Source: Catenibacillus sp964565805
GTDB lineage: Bacteria; Bacillota; Clostridia; Lachnospirales; Lachnospiraceae
Direction of reading: 5' to 3'
Assembly (NCBI GenBank): GCA_964565805.1
Contig: CAZMGH010000029.1
Span: forward strand, 1 to 34,698
Length of the DNA stretch: 34,698 bases
Shown: positions 16,660-25,337 of the stretch, one piece after another
Position numbering within the stretch: position 1 is the stretch's first letter
Layout of the letters: each line of letters starts with the position of its first letter
The notes under the pieces: model-generated
The model's input: only the letters and a program-made list of their open reading frames with translations
Database searches by the model: none
Told to the model about the DNA's origin: nothing
Translations under genes and position numbers: made by a program

Positions 16660-17593
16660 AAAATATCCTCCCCCCAGTGCTTGTTGTGATCTGCATAAAC
16701 AGTGATTCCAAAGTGCCCTCCTCCCGGGCAAATGCCCGAACTGGAAGCTGATGGGCCATCATTTCTTTCAGAAGACCGGCTTCCTCCCAGGCATCCCCTT
16801 TAAAGTCCACCCGGATCACATTATCCTTATAAGACAGATTTTCAACTAAAGGCTGATCTTTTAAAAATGCTACCGTCTGTTCCACCTGATCCAGCATCGT
16901 AATGACCAGAGGATTGGCAGATGCGATCATAGCCAATATTTCATCCACAGCTCCCTGAAGGACCATCTGACCTGCTTGGATAATACCGATACTGGTACAC
17001 ATTTCAGAAAGCTCCGGAAGGATATGGGAGCTGACCAGGATGGTTTTTCCCATATCCGCCAAGTTTTTTAAAATCTCCTTCATTTCAAACCTGGCCCTTG
17101 GGTCCAGACCGGAAGCCGGTTCATCCAGAATCAGAAGCTTAGGATCGTGGATCAGGGATCTGGCCAGACAAAGTCTCTGCTTCATCCCTCGCGAAAGATC
17201 ATCTACGTAAAAAACGGTTTTATCGGAAAGATTCACCAGGTCCAGAAGCCTCATACACAGCTGACGGGCTCCAAGGCCGATAAGGCCGTAGATGGAGGCA
17301 TAAAATTCCATATATTCCATAACCTTAAGGTTATCGTAAACGCCAAAAAAGTCCGGCATATAACCGATCTTATCCTTTAAATGGCGCCGGTCCTTAAGGG
17401 CATCTGTGCCATCGACATGAACCTGTCCCCCGTCTGCCTTCAGCAATCCGCAGATAATACGCATGGTGGTCGTCTTTCCGGCGCCGTTCGGGCCTACAAA
17501 ACCGAAAAGCTCCCCTTCTTTTATGGACAAAGATAAACCGTCCAGAGCGGCGAAGCTGCCGTAATATTTATAAAGATTTTCAATCTCAAGCAT
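16637..17593 (-). CDS. ABC transporter ATP-binding protein
   Basis: ATPase that powers the neighbouring ABC-2 permease. 318 residues. Walker A GPNGAGKTT at about 34-42, signature LSRGMKQRL near 134-142, Walker B LLILDEPASGLDP and the switch His in VSSHILPE. The region after about 215 is the C-terminal extension typical of ABC-2 (DrrA/CcmA-like) ATPases. Its ATG overlaps the stop of the preceding gene by one base (TAATG), a tight coupling that ties it to the GldG-like protein. The substrate cannot be read from sequence. Confidence 0.94.
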   Translation of the reverse strand: MLEIENLYKYYGSFAALDGLSLSIKEGELFGFVGPNGAGKTTTMRIICGLLKADGGQVHVDGTDALKDRRHLKDKIGYMPDFFGVYDNLKVMEYMEFYASIYGLIGLGARQLCMRLLDLVNLSDKTVFYVDDLSRGMKQRLCLARSLIHDPKLLILDEPASGLDPRARFEMKEILKNLADMGKTILVSSHILPELSEMCTSIGIIQAGQMVLQGAVDEILAMIASANPLVITMLDQVEQTVAFLKDQPLVENLSYKDNVIRVDFKGDAWEEAGLLKEMMAHQLPVRAFAREEGTLESLFMQITTSTGGRIFYANESGF

Positions 17594-20207
17594 TACTCTT
17601 CCCTCCCTGTCATGAAAACCACCGGCAAGGCCGACGCGTCGTAGGTATCTTTTTCCGTTTTTTCTACCATAAACCTAAGTCTGCCATCTGAAATATAAGG
17701 CTGCAGCTGCCTGGAATCCATTTCAGTGCTTCCTTCTTCAAAGACCGGATCCCAGCTTTGGGCGTCCCAGTTATACAGATAGTAAAGCAGCGGTTTTTCA
17801 GGATCCCGGTCCAGGGGCTGTAATCCCAGAGACAGCACCGTTTTGATTTCAGATGGAATATAACATTCAAAAATAGTCTCGTTGCTATAGAACAAACCGT
17901 CCATACTATCTATTTCCCCAGACAAGAGCGTACACCCATAAAGGATGTTAGGAACAGAATAAGTGCCGTTCAATGAAAGATTCAGGGAAACATCTTTTCT
18001 CAGCAGTACATTTCCTGAAGCGCTGTAACCGCAGTCCTTAACAATATCTGCCGGATACCCTTCCACAAAAGCGTAAAAGCTGTAGTCCGGCTGTACAGTA
18101 TAAGGGATATACAGGGCTGTGGCGTGCATATATCCGTTAAGCATCCGTCGGCGGGCCGGGTTATCATCCAAGATTGGAAGAGACGAAGGAATTTCGTAAT
18201 AGCTTGTAGTCTCATATGAGATTACAGAATCAATCTCAATTGCGGCTCCGGCCTCCAGAGAATCTACAAGAAATATGGTTCGACCCATTTTTAAGAAAGC
18301 ATCCTCCAAGTTATATTTTGTGTTGTTTGTAATTATCCCTATATAGTTTCCATCAAAATAAGTAATGTTAATATCTATATCCCCCGCCAGTTGAGATGGA
18401 TGGTCAGCCTCAAAATACCATGTATCAAATGCGCTTGTATTTAACACCCGGACATAGGTTGCGTCCGTATTATAAATCAATTCCAGATCATATTCCGGAC
18501 CATCCTTTAAAGCTTCTGTGTAGGCGGAGCCAAATATCTGATAATCATAGGAAGATACCGTCCGAATCGTATATTGATTTCCTGTGTTAAAGTCAAAGCC
18601 TGCGTTTTGCGGTGATGTTATGCTAAAATAAGTTCTTTCCCATGTTTGACCTTCTTCGTCAATGTCCAAAACAATTCCATAATTCATATAAGGACTATCC
18701 TGTCGTGCAGAACTTCCTGCGAGAAAAATGATCCCGGTAAAAAGAAACGCAGTTAAAGGCACCATTCCCCACATCCAGTGACGTTTATCTTTTTTCTTTA
18801 GCACAACATAGGTTAAAGGTGAAATCAGAGCAATATAGAACACAATAATCACAACATAAATCCCAATCTGAGGCAATCGACCGTCAATATAGTTAGACAG
18901 CATGTCCTGAACATAGTAGTCACTTATAGACACAGGCCGGAAGCTTCCCTGCAAAGAAAGATCTGTTAAGGACAAAAGAATATTTTGAATAGCAGCCATA
19001 GCATATTGCCAGCTTCCAAAATCTGAGCCGCCCAGGTCAAAGGAGAGAATGAAAATATTTCCACTCCCCTGTTTTAGTGTCTGGCACAAAAACTCCGGAT
19101 AAAACTGACTGCCTTCTATGGTCAGATCAGCAGTTTCCACCTGGACTGGCTGGATCTGATCAAGTGTTTCTTCAACGAAGGAAAGCTCCTGAGTATCCTC
19201 CTGGGAAGCTTCAGGAATATATTCCATAGGCGTCGAGCGGATCGTGAAAGAAAATCCATCCAGGGCAAAGTTGCAGGCCGCTGTTTCCATGCCACTAAAG
19301 GCGCCGTCAAACCAGCTGCCTAAAAGTCCCCCCAGACTTTGGTCATAAGAAGCTCCTGTGCCAATAATCAGTAGCCCGCCCTGATCTACCCAGTTTTTTA
19401 ATGCCTCATTCTGTTCGGCAGACAGGGAGGCTGTATCAAAATCATTAATAATGATCAGATCATAGCTATTTAATAAAGCCGCGTCTTCTGAGAGTTCTTC
19501 CGTTTCAATTGGAAAAATCCGGGTAGAAATATAGCTGCTGTATGAATCAATATAAAAGGGCATACCGTCCATATAATACAGACTCTCCGGATCATCTGTG
19601 AGAAGGCCTGCAAAAAGATCATCTGTATATCGCAGTGATGCGCGAATGTTTTGCTCATAACAGATCTCCCCATCCCCATNNNNNNNNNNNNNNNNNNNNN
19701 NNNNNNNNNNNNNNNNNNNNNNNNNNNNNNNNNNNNNNNNNNNNNNNNNNNNNNNNNNNNNNNNNNNNNNNNNNNNNNNGTATATCGCAGTGATGCGCGA
19801 ATGTTTTGCTCATAACAGATCTCCCCATCCCCATCAATGATCTGAATACTAAAAATCGAGGAAACATCGGGATTTTCAACAGAAAATTCCACCCGTACAC
19901 TTTCTCCTTCAGAAATGGACAGGGCTTTTGTATAAGCATTCAGGCGGGTATTTATATCCTCCGAATAGGGAGTAAGCCGTACCTGGCCGTTAAAATCTCC
20001 CCCGTGACCGGTAATGGTCAAACATACCGGTATGTCTCCACTATATTTTCCATACCCGTCCAAGCCGCAGGATATATTAATGTCAAAATCAGAGCCTTCA
20101 TCTTCTGTACTGGCTGCAGCAATCGCCGGTTCAAAGCCCCAGCACCACAGACTGGCCGCGGCAAGTATCAGAGCAAGTATAAAGGATCTTAGCTTTTTAT
20201 ACTTCAT
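17593..20207 (-). CDS. GldG-like secreted/membrane protein of the ABC exporter (interrupted by an assembly gap)
   Basis: Read as given, the frame breaks at 100 N. A 55-base sequence stands on both sides of the gap; if one copy and the N run are removed (155 bases), the upstream and downstream frames join in phase, giving one intact protein of 819 residues. It has a signal peptide (KKLRSFILALILAAASLWCW), an extracellular N-terminal domain, a glutamine-amidotransferase-like Rossmann segment (about 195-232: YDLIIINDFDTASL...WVDQGGLLIIGTG), two transmembrane helices (about 396-418 and 426-445) joined by a basic loop LKKKDKRH that should be inside, and an extracellular C-terminal domain of about 370 residues. 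The layout recalls GldG-type partners of ABC-2 exporters. The ATG at 20207 lies 60 bases after the kinase gene. Confidence 0.8.
19625..19834. repeat. 55-base direct repeat flanking the gap (duplicated contig ends)
   Basis: Bases 19625-19679 and 19780-19834 are identical over all 55 positions, and the N run lies exactly between them. This is what is left when two contigs that overlap by the assembler's k-mer length are scaffolded with Ns instead of being merged. Confidence 0.93.
19680..19779. other. Scaffold gap of 100 N
   Basis: Exactly 100 N, the conventional filler for a gap of unknown length. The flanking repeat shows the true gap is probably minus 55, that is, an unmerged overlap. Confidence 0.98.
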
Positions 20208-20267
20208 ATTACATCTGCTCCTGTTTTGAACGTATCATTGGATCTGGCCTTGTGCCGGTCCCAATAA

Positions 20268-21488
20268 TCACTTGGCGATTTTCAAATAAACATTAAAGGT
20301 GGTGGCGGCCATGGAGCTTTGAGCTTCGATACGTCCGCCATGCTTTTTAACAATATTTTTAGTAATAGACAGCCCCAGGCCTGTACCTCCGGTACTTTCC
20401 TGACGGGACTGCTCTACCCGGTAAAACCGGTCGAAAATATAAGGAATATCTTCTTTTGGTATAATTGTCCCATAATTGATAAAGGTGATCTTAATCATGT
20501 CGCCCTCTTTTTTGGTAACGATTTTGATCACTTTCCCGTCCTTGCCATACTTGATGGCATTGGAAATAAGGTTTTCAAAGGCCCTGGCGATCATATCTCC
20601 GTCACCTAGAACCATGGCGCTTGGAATGTAGGTCTTAAATTCACAGACCAGGTTATGATCCTCAAAAGACGGATAAAACTCATCAATCTCCTGTTCGATC
20701 AGCTTAATAATATCAATCAAGGCAGTCTTTAAAGGCACATTGCCGTATTCCAGCTTTGTAAAGCTGAAAAGATCGTTAATCAGCTTTTCCATCCGCTTTG
20801 ACTTTTCATAGGCAATCCGGAGATATTTCTGCTTGTTTTCCTCCGGAAGCCGGACTCCGGAATTTAAAATGTCCAGGTATCCGATAATAGATGTAAGGGG
20901 CGTGCGCAGATCGTGAGCTACATTAGTGATCAGCTCATTTTTTGTATTTTCCGCCTGCATTTCCTTTTCCTTAAGCTGTTGGAGATCCTTAGCCATAATG
21001 TTTAGATTCTGAGCGATAATGGAAAATTCATTATTATACCGCGCCTCCACAGTACTGGAAAAATCTCCCTGAGCAATCCTCTGAATGGACGAAGTGATCT
21101 CCTCAATATACTGAGTCATCTTCCGGGTCAAAACATGAAAAATAACAACAAAAATTATCACAGAAATAAAGATCAACAGCAAAAGGGTGCCCCAGTGAAA
21201 GCTTTGGCCGAAAAACTTAAGTCCCGGGAACCGAAAGGATTCAACTCTATCGGCTCCGGCATTTTCCCCAGGAGCAGCGGATTGGAGAGCGGATCGAAAA
21301 TTATCCATAGCGCTCTCCGGCACAACCTCCTGGAAATTTGATTTTGCCACAGACGCATGCCGGATCAGATACATGATCTTTGCTGTAATAAATAAAAATA
21401 AAAAGTCTATACATACAGTAATGCCGCCGCTTAAAAGGGTGTAATACATCATCTGCATGCGGTAGCTTTTAAAAAGATTAGCTTTCAA
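20268..21488 (-). CDS. Sensor histidine kinase (VanS/PhoR-like)
   Basis: Membrane sensor that autophosphorylates on His and passes the phosphate to the response regulator encoded just upstream. About 406 residues: first transmembrane helix near 16-42, an extracellular sensor loop of about 60 residues, second helix near 100-120, HAMP (about 121-175), the HisKA motif NVAHDLRTPLTS with His192, and an ATPase domain with N box NLISNAIKYG, G1 region IPYIFDRFYR and G2 GTGLGLS. The start is uncertain: TTG at 21488 gives a KANLFKSYRM opening; another TTG lies at 21500 and an ATG at 21458. None has a good ribosome site, and the gene overlaps the regulator's 3' end, so coupling is likely. Confidence 0.92.
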   Translation of the reverse strand: MKANLFKSYRMQMMYYTLLSGGITVCIDFLFLFITAKIMYLIRHASVAKSNFQEVVPESAMDNFRSALQSAAPGENAGADRVESFRFPGLKFFGQSFHWGTLLLLIFISVIIFVVIFHVLTRKMTQYIEEITSSIQRIAQGDFSSTVEARYNNEFSIIAQNLNIMAKDLQQLKEKEMQAENTKNELITNVAHDLRTPLTSIIGYLDILNSGVRLPEENKQKYLRIAYEKSKRMEKLINDLFSFTKLEYGNVPLKTALIDIIKLIEQEIDEFYPSFEDHNLVCEFKTYIPSAMVLGDGDMIARAFENLISNAIKYGKDGKVIKIVTKKEGDMIKITFINYGTIIPKEDIPYIFDRFYRVEQSRQESTGGTGLGLSITKNIVKKHGGRIEAQSSMAATTFNVYLKIAK

Positions 21489-22176
21489 CTTTATAACCAA
21501 CCCCCCAGACGGTAACGATCACCTGGGGCTTACGGGGATCCTTCTCGATCTTTTCCCGAAGCCGCCGGATATGTACCATAACCGTATTATTAGCCTCATA
21601 CATTTTTTCATTCCACACTTTTTCAAAAATCTCATCTGTAGAAAATACCCGGTCCGGGTAGCTGGCGAGAAGCTTTAATATATCAAATTCAATCGGCGTC
21701 AGGGCCACCTCTCTTCCATCCACAAGGACCTTATGCCGACTTACATCAATCTCAATATCCTTGATCCGGATAATATTATCATTTTCCTTTACGTTAGGAT
21801 TCAGTTCCATATAACGGCGAAGCTGGGACTTAACTCTGGCTGTCAGCTCCAGGGGATTAAAAGGCTTGATCATATAGTCATCCGCACCGGCGGACAGGCC
21901 GATGATCTTATCCAGATCCGCGGATTTTGCGCTTAAAATAATAATAGGGATATTTTTTGTATCCCGAATACGTTTACACATTTCTATCCCGTCAATCACA
22001 GGCAGCATAATATCAATAATCGCCAGCTTTATATCTTTTGCTGACAGAATATCCAGGCCGTCCTTGGCATTTAACGCTTTAAATACAGTATAGCCGGCGC
22101 TGCAAAGATAAATCTCCACCAGGTCTGCAATTTCCGCATCATCATCAACAACAAGAATATTAATGGTCTCTTCCAT
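21478..22176 (-). CDS. OmpR-family response regulator (VanR-like)
   Basis: DNA-binding partner of the histidine kinase. 232 residues: receiver domain with acidic pocket VVDDDAE, phospho-acceptor Asp55 in IIDIMLP, and the conserved Lys in IKPFNPLEL; then a winged-helix output domain (about 130-232) with VWNEKMYEANNTVMVHIRRL. The ATG at 22176 has AAGGAGG 6 bases upstream; that site is part of a tandem leader repeat. It is the first gene of the module regulator, kinase, GldG-like protein, ATPase and permease, all on one strand with small gaps or overlaps, so it probably controls its own exporter. Confidence 0.94.
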   Translation of the reverse strand: MEETINILVVDDDAEIADLVEIYLCSAGYTVFKALNAKDGLDILSAKDIKLAIIDIMLPVIDGIEMCKRIRDTKNIPIIILSAKSADLDKIIGLSAGADDYMIKPFNPLELTARVKSQLRRYMELNPNVKENDNIIRIKDIEIDVSRHKVLVDGREVALTPIEFDILKLLASYPDRVFSTDEIFEKVWNEKMYEANNTVMVHIRRLREKIEKDPRKPQVIVTVWGVGYKVES

Positions 22177-22178
22177 GG

Positions 22179-22294
22179 TTTCCTCCTTTTTGGCCTGTCC
22201 CTCAGGCCATATAGGTATCCCCTTGCGGGATTTCCTCCTTTTTTGGCCTGCCTTTTAGGCCATATGGGTATCCCCTTGCGGGATTTCCTCCTTT
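22179..22294 (-). repeat. Tandem repeat in the leader of the response regulator gene
   Basis: Two units of 52 and 53 bases (22179-22230 and 22231-22283) plus the first 11 bases of a third. Reading minus, each unit holds a CCC-GCAA-GGG mini-hairpin, a second hairpin (GGCCTG/CAGGCC in the gene-proximal unit, GGCCT/AGGCC in the other) and then AAGGAGGAAA. Three Shine-Dalgarno sequences thus stand in series; only the last is followed by a start codon at proper distance. The units differ mainly in the second hairpin's loop and at a few single positions. Confidence 0.9.
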
Positions 22295-22393
22295 GGGCAC
22301 AGTTGTTCTATCTGTAAACAGTGTATCATATCCTGACAGATGTTGTCCTTACGAAAAAATTAAGTTGTATTACAAAAATCCGCAATTATAACG

Positions 22394-22431
22394 AACAGGC
22401 AGCAGTCCTTCCCGAAGGACTGCTGCCTGTT
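22394..22431 (-). terminator. Terminator-like hairpin after rnpB
   Basis: A perfect 17-bp stem (AACAGGCAGCAGTCCTT and its complement) with a 4-base loop begins 3 bases after the RNase P RNA. The T tract after it is weak (GTTCGTTATAATT), but the long stem and position fit termination or 3'-end protection. Confidence 0.7.
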
Positions 22432-22433
22432 TA

Positions 22434-22790
22434 TGAGCCTGCCGATAAGCCGGGTTATGTCTTGAATGGTCATCTATCTAGCCCTGACGTTGCCGCCAGG
22501 ATCAAGCGACCTACCCTAAAGCACGACGGGCCGCCGTATCACCTTATGTGCGGTCTTGCTTCGGATGGGGTTTACATGGCTCAGCCTGTTGCCAGGCTGA
22601 CGGTGGTCTCTTACACCGCCGTTCCACCCTTACCTGGAGCCGGATCAAACCAGCTCAGGCGGTTTATTTCTGTTGCACTTTCCTTGGAGTCACCTCCACC
22701 GGACGTTATCCGGCATCCTGCCCTGTGAAGCCCGGACTTTCCTCACCTGCGCCCTTTCGGTTATGCAGCCGCGACCATTTAGCAGACTCG
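22434..22790 (-). ncRNA. rnpB: RNase P RNA, bacterial class A
   Basis: Catalytic RNA that trims tRNA 5' leaders. On the minus strand the conserved blocks appear in order: GAGGAAAGTCCGGGCTTC, AAGTGCAACAGAAATA, AGGGTGGAACGG...GTAAGAGACCACC, and near the 3' end the ACATAACCCGGCTTATCG block. The ends are set by helix P1: GAGTCTGC (22789-22782) pairs fully with GCAGGCTC (22442-22435). A promoter 7 bases upstream of the 5' end and a hairpin after the 3' end support these limits. About 355 nt. Confidence 0.95.
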
Positions 22791-22796
22791 ACACAA

Positions 22797-22825
22797 ATCT
22801 TAACATATTTTTGCAAAAAACTCAA
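22797..22825 (-). promoter_or_regulatory. rnpB promoter
   Basis: On the minus strand TTGAGT (22820-22825), a 17-base spacer and TAAGAT (22797-22802). The predicted start coincides with the first base of helix P1. It sits in the 38-base gap after the nucleoside kinase gene. Confidence 0.8.
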
Positions 22826-22827
22826 CC

Positions 22828-24489
22828 TTAAACTTTAAAGCAGCTCCCTCCGATAAATTCCCGCAAAATAGAATTTTGAGGAATGTTTTCACTGCTAACC
22901 CCAAGAAAATAGTCCAGAAACTTTAAAAGCCGTTTCGCCTCGTCGTATTCCGGCTGCCCTTTGGAAATGCCAAACAAATGGGGCTCGGCATACTGCTTTA
23001 GTATGGCCAGCTCATAGATCAGCACGGAGTTAAACATAACATCCGCGCTTTCCTGGTAGGGAAAAATATTCTTCTCCTCTCCCCTGCGCACAGAGTCCCA
23101 CATAGCAATGGTCCGGGCGCAGGAGGAGCCTCTGGCTGCCGCATCTCTGACGATCCTTCGGATCAGTCGGCCGTCAGTGGTAGGGATACGGTTATGCTCA
23201 TCTACGTTTAATTGAGTCAGCGCGCTGATATAGATTTTAAATTTGCTGTCTTTATGGAGACTGTAGGTAAGATCATCATTGAGCCCATGGATTCCTTCAA
23301 TGACCAGTATGTCATTTTTTCCGATCTGCTTATAATTTTCCCGAAACTCGCTTTTCCCTGTGACAAAATTAAAGGACGGCATTTGAACCTGCTCGCCTCT
23401 GAGAAGAGCGTTCATCTGCTCATTAAACAGCTCCACATTTAACGCTCCAAGGCACTCAAAGTCAGGTTTGCCTTCCGCATCCAGGGGTGTATCCTCTCGG
23501 TTTACAAAGTAATCATCCACAGGAATGGGATGAGGCTTTAAGCCGTGGGCCAGAAGCTGGATGGAAAGGCGGTGGGAAAAGGTGGTCTTTCCGGAAGATG
23601 ACGGACCGGCAATAAGCACCACCCGCTTCTTTTCGTTGGCAATCTGCTGGGCAATCTTTCCCATATTTTTCTCCTGAAGCGCCTCCTGGACAAGGATCAG
23701 CTGATCCATCTCTCCCCTGGAGATCACGTCATTTAAATCCCCTACAGTACTTACATCCAGCATTTCTCCCCACTGCTCGGACTGTTTTAAAACTTGGAAC
23801 AGCTTCTTAGAAGGCCTAAAAGGCTCCAAAGTGTTGGGAGAGGCCAGATCCGGAAGCTGAAGGACAAATCCGTCATCATAAAGATACAGGTCATACAGCC
23901 GGATATAACCTGTACTGGGAGCCATATAGCCGTAATTATAATCCTCTGTCCCTTCCAGGGAATAAATATTTACCTTGGAAGAACGGCGATACCGGAAAAG
24001 ATTTTCCTTATCCCGCATATGGGCATTGTGAAAAATCTTGATAGCTTCGTCTGTGCTGATGGTCCGCTTTTTTATAGGCAGATCCATGACTACCAGCTCA
24101 TCCATCCGGCGCTTTATCCGATCTAAAAGCTCCCGGTCCAGCTTTTGCTCACTGTGGAGCTGACAGTACAGTCCTTTACCAAGGGAATACTGAACAATAA
24201 CCTGTCGGCCCATAGATTTGCCTAATATATCTTCTGCCGCCTTGGTCATCAGCATGGTGGCAGTGCGAGTATAGGTCTGGTGGCCGATTTTTTCAGATGT
24301 GGTAATAAATTCCACTTGACTGTCGGTTTTTATCCGCCGGAAAAGCTCCCGCAATTTACCGTTTTGCTTGGCCAGAATAATATGTCCTTTATAGTCCCCT
24401 ATAAAATCCTTACTAACAGATTCCAAAGTAATCCCCGAAGCATAGGTCCGGGTCCGTCCGCAACAGGTAACTGAAACTTTATCCCCCAT
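22828..24489 (-). CDS. Nucleoside (uridine-type) kinase with ThrRS-like N-terminal domains
   Basis: 553 residues in two parts. The C-terminal half is a P-loop kinase of the uridine kinase/phosphoribulokinase family: Walker A GPSSSGKTT at 295-303, the substrate motif VDDYFVNREDTPLD, and VIEGIHGLND. The N-terminal half resembles the TGS-like and second additional domain region of threonyl-tRNA synthetases, a fusion common in clostridia. The likely reaction is NTP-dependent phosphorylation of a nucleoside, but the substrate is not proven for this fused type. The ATG at 24489 has AAGGAGG 7 bases upstream and lies 20 bases after the Nif3-like gene. Confidence 0.88.
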   Translation of the reverse strand: MGDKVSVTCCGRTRTYASGITLESVSKDFIGDYKGHIILAKQNGKLRELFRRIKTDSQVEFITTSEKIGHQTYTRTATMLMTKAAEDILGKSMGRQVIVQYSLGKGLYCQLHSEQKLDRELLDRIKRRMDELVVMDLPIKKRTISTDEAIKIFHNAHMRDKENLFRYRRSSKVNIYSLEGTEDYNYGYMAPSTGYIRLYDLYLYDDGFVLQLPDLASPNTLEPFRPSKKLFQVLKQSEQWGEMLDVSTVGDLNDVISRGEMDQLILVQEALQEKNMGKIAQQIANEKKRVVLIAGPSSSGKTTFSHRLSIQLLAHGLKPHPIPVDDYFVNREDTPLDAEGKPDFECLGALNVELFNEQMNALLRGEQVQMPSFNFVTGKSEFRENYKQIGKNDILVIEGIHGLNDDLTYSLHKDSKFKIYISALTQLNVDEHNRIPTTDGRLIRRIVRDAAARGSSCARTIAMWDSVRRGEEKNIFPYQESADVMFNSVLIYELAILKQYAEPHLFGISKGQPEYDEAKRLLKFLDYFLGVSSENIPQNSILREFIGGSCFKV

Positions 24490-24509
24490 AGATAACCTCC
24501 TTCTCTGTC

Positions 24510-25304
24510 CTAAACGACTGTAAATGGCTGACAGTTTTCTTCTGTTACCACTTTAAGGCTCGGGAAACGTGCCATTAACTGTCTGGCAATATACTCTGAA
24601 AAAATATGCTCAATGCCGTAATGGCCTGCATCAATAATAGCCAGCCCCTGCATATTTGCATCAATGCCCTCATGATGATCAATGTCCCCGGTAACAAGAA
24701 CCTGGCAGTCTAGGGCAAGGGCATAACCGGCCATATGCTTGCCGGAGCCGGGACACACAGCAACCTTCTTAATGATCCTATCCGGATCCCCAAAGATCCT
24801 TACATTAGGCAGCTGAAAGGCATTTTTAACCTTTTGGGCAAGGTCTCCCAAAGTGATCTCCTCCAGACAGTAGCCTGCGCAGCCGATGCCAAGAGGCCGG
24901 TCATTATTAAAAGTTCCCGCCGGAATCGTCTCTTCAAGAACCTGCTGATCTGTAAGCGTAAGCAGGTCCCCTGCCAGCTGCCCCATATGAGCCACATCAA
25001 AATTTGTATGCATGGCATAATAGGTGATCTTATTTTCAATTAAGGTCAGGATCCGCTCTGAAATAAAATTTTTATCATTTACCTGTTTTAATGGAGAAAA
25101 GATCATGGGATGATGGGTCACAACAAGCTGCGCCCCGTGGCGGATCGCTTCCTGAATCACTTTTGTGGTCGCGTCAAGAGCCACATAGACGCAGGAAACC
25201 CGACGATCTCCCCGTCCGGCTAAAAGTCCCGGGTTATCCCAGTCCAAAGCGTACTCTTCCGGCGCCAGGGTTTTAAGAAAATCCATAATATCATTTGCTG
25301 TCAT
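24510..25304 (-). CDS. Nif3-like dinuclear metal centre protein
   Basis: Member of the Nif3/YqfO family (often labelled GTP cyclohydrolase 1 type 2), hexameric proteins with a two-metal site and no settled function. 264 residues, the short form without the inserted PII-like domain of B. subtilis YqfO. Metal-binding motifs: LVVTHHPMIFSP, THNFD-like MHTNFDVAH, and the C-terminal DAGHYGIEH. It is in the usual place directly after trmK (33 bases), a pairing found across Firmicutes. Confidence 0.93.
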   Translation of the reverse strand: MTANDIMDFLKTLAPEEYALDWDNPGLLAGRGDRRVSCVYVALDATTKVIQEAIRHGAQLVVTHHPMIFSPLKQVNDKNFISERILTLIENKITYYAMHTNFDVAHMGQLAGDLLTLTDQQVLEETIPAGTFNNDRPLGIGCAGYCLEEITLGDLAQKVKNAFQLPNVRIFGDPDRIIKKVAVCPGSGKHMAGYALALDCQVLVTGDIDHHEGIDANMQGLAIIDAGHYGIEHIFSEYIARQLMARFPSLKVVTEENCQPFTVV

Positions 25305-25337
25305 AAAATCACTCCTTATATTTTTCCGGCTCAGAAG

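Noticed and set aside
19625..19834. A real direct repeat, such as a phase-variation switch or a target-site duplication around an inserted element
   Set aside because: The copies abut a 100-N filler exactly, and removal restores the frame perfectly, which points to an assembly overlap.
19470..20207. A 245-codon frame running through the N gap and ending in a basic Cys/Ile-rich tail
   Set aside because: The tail is out of frame because of the duplicated 55 bases and the N run; collapsing the overlap gives a continuous 819-residue protein.
22321..22838. Open frames of 96 and 135 codons on the plus strand
   Set aside because: They overlap the RNase P RNA gene, which accounts for the open sequence.
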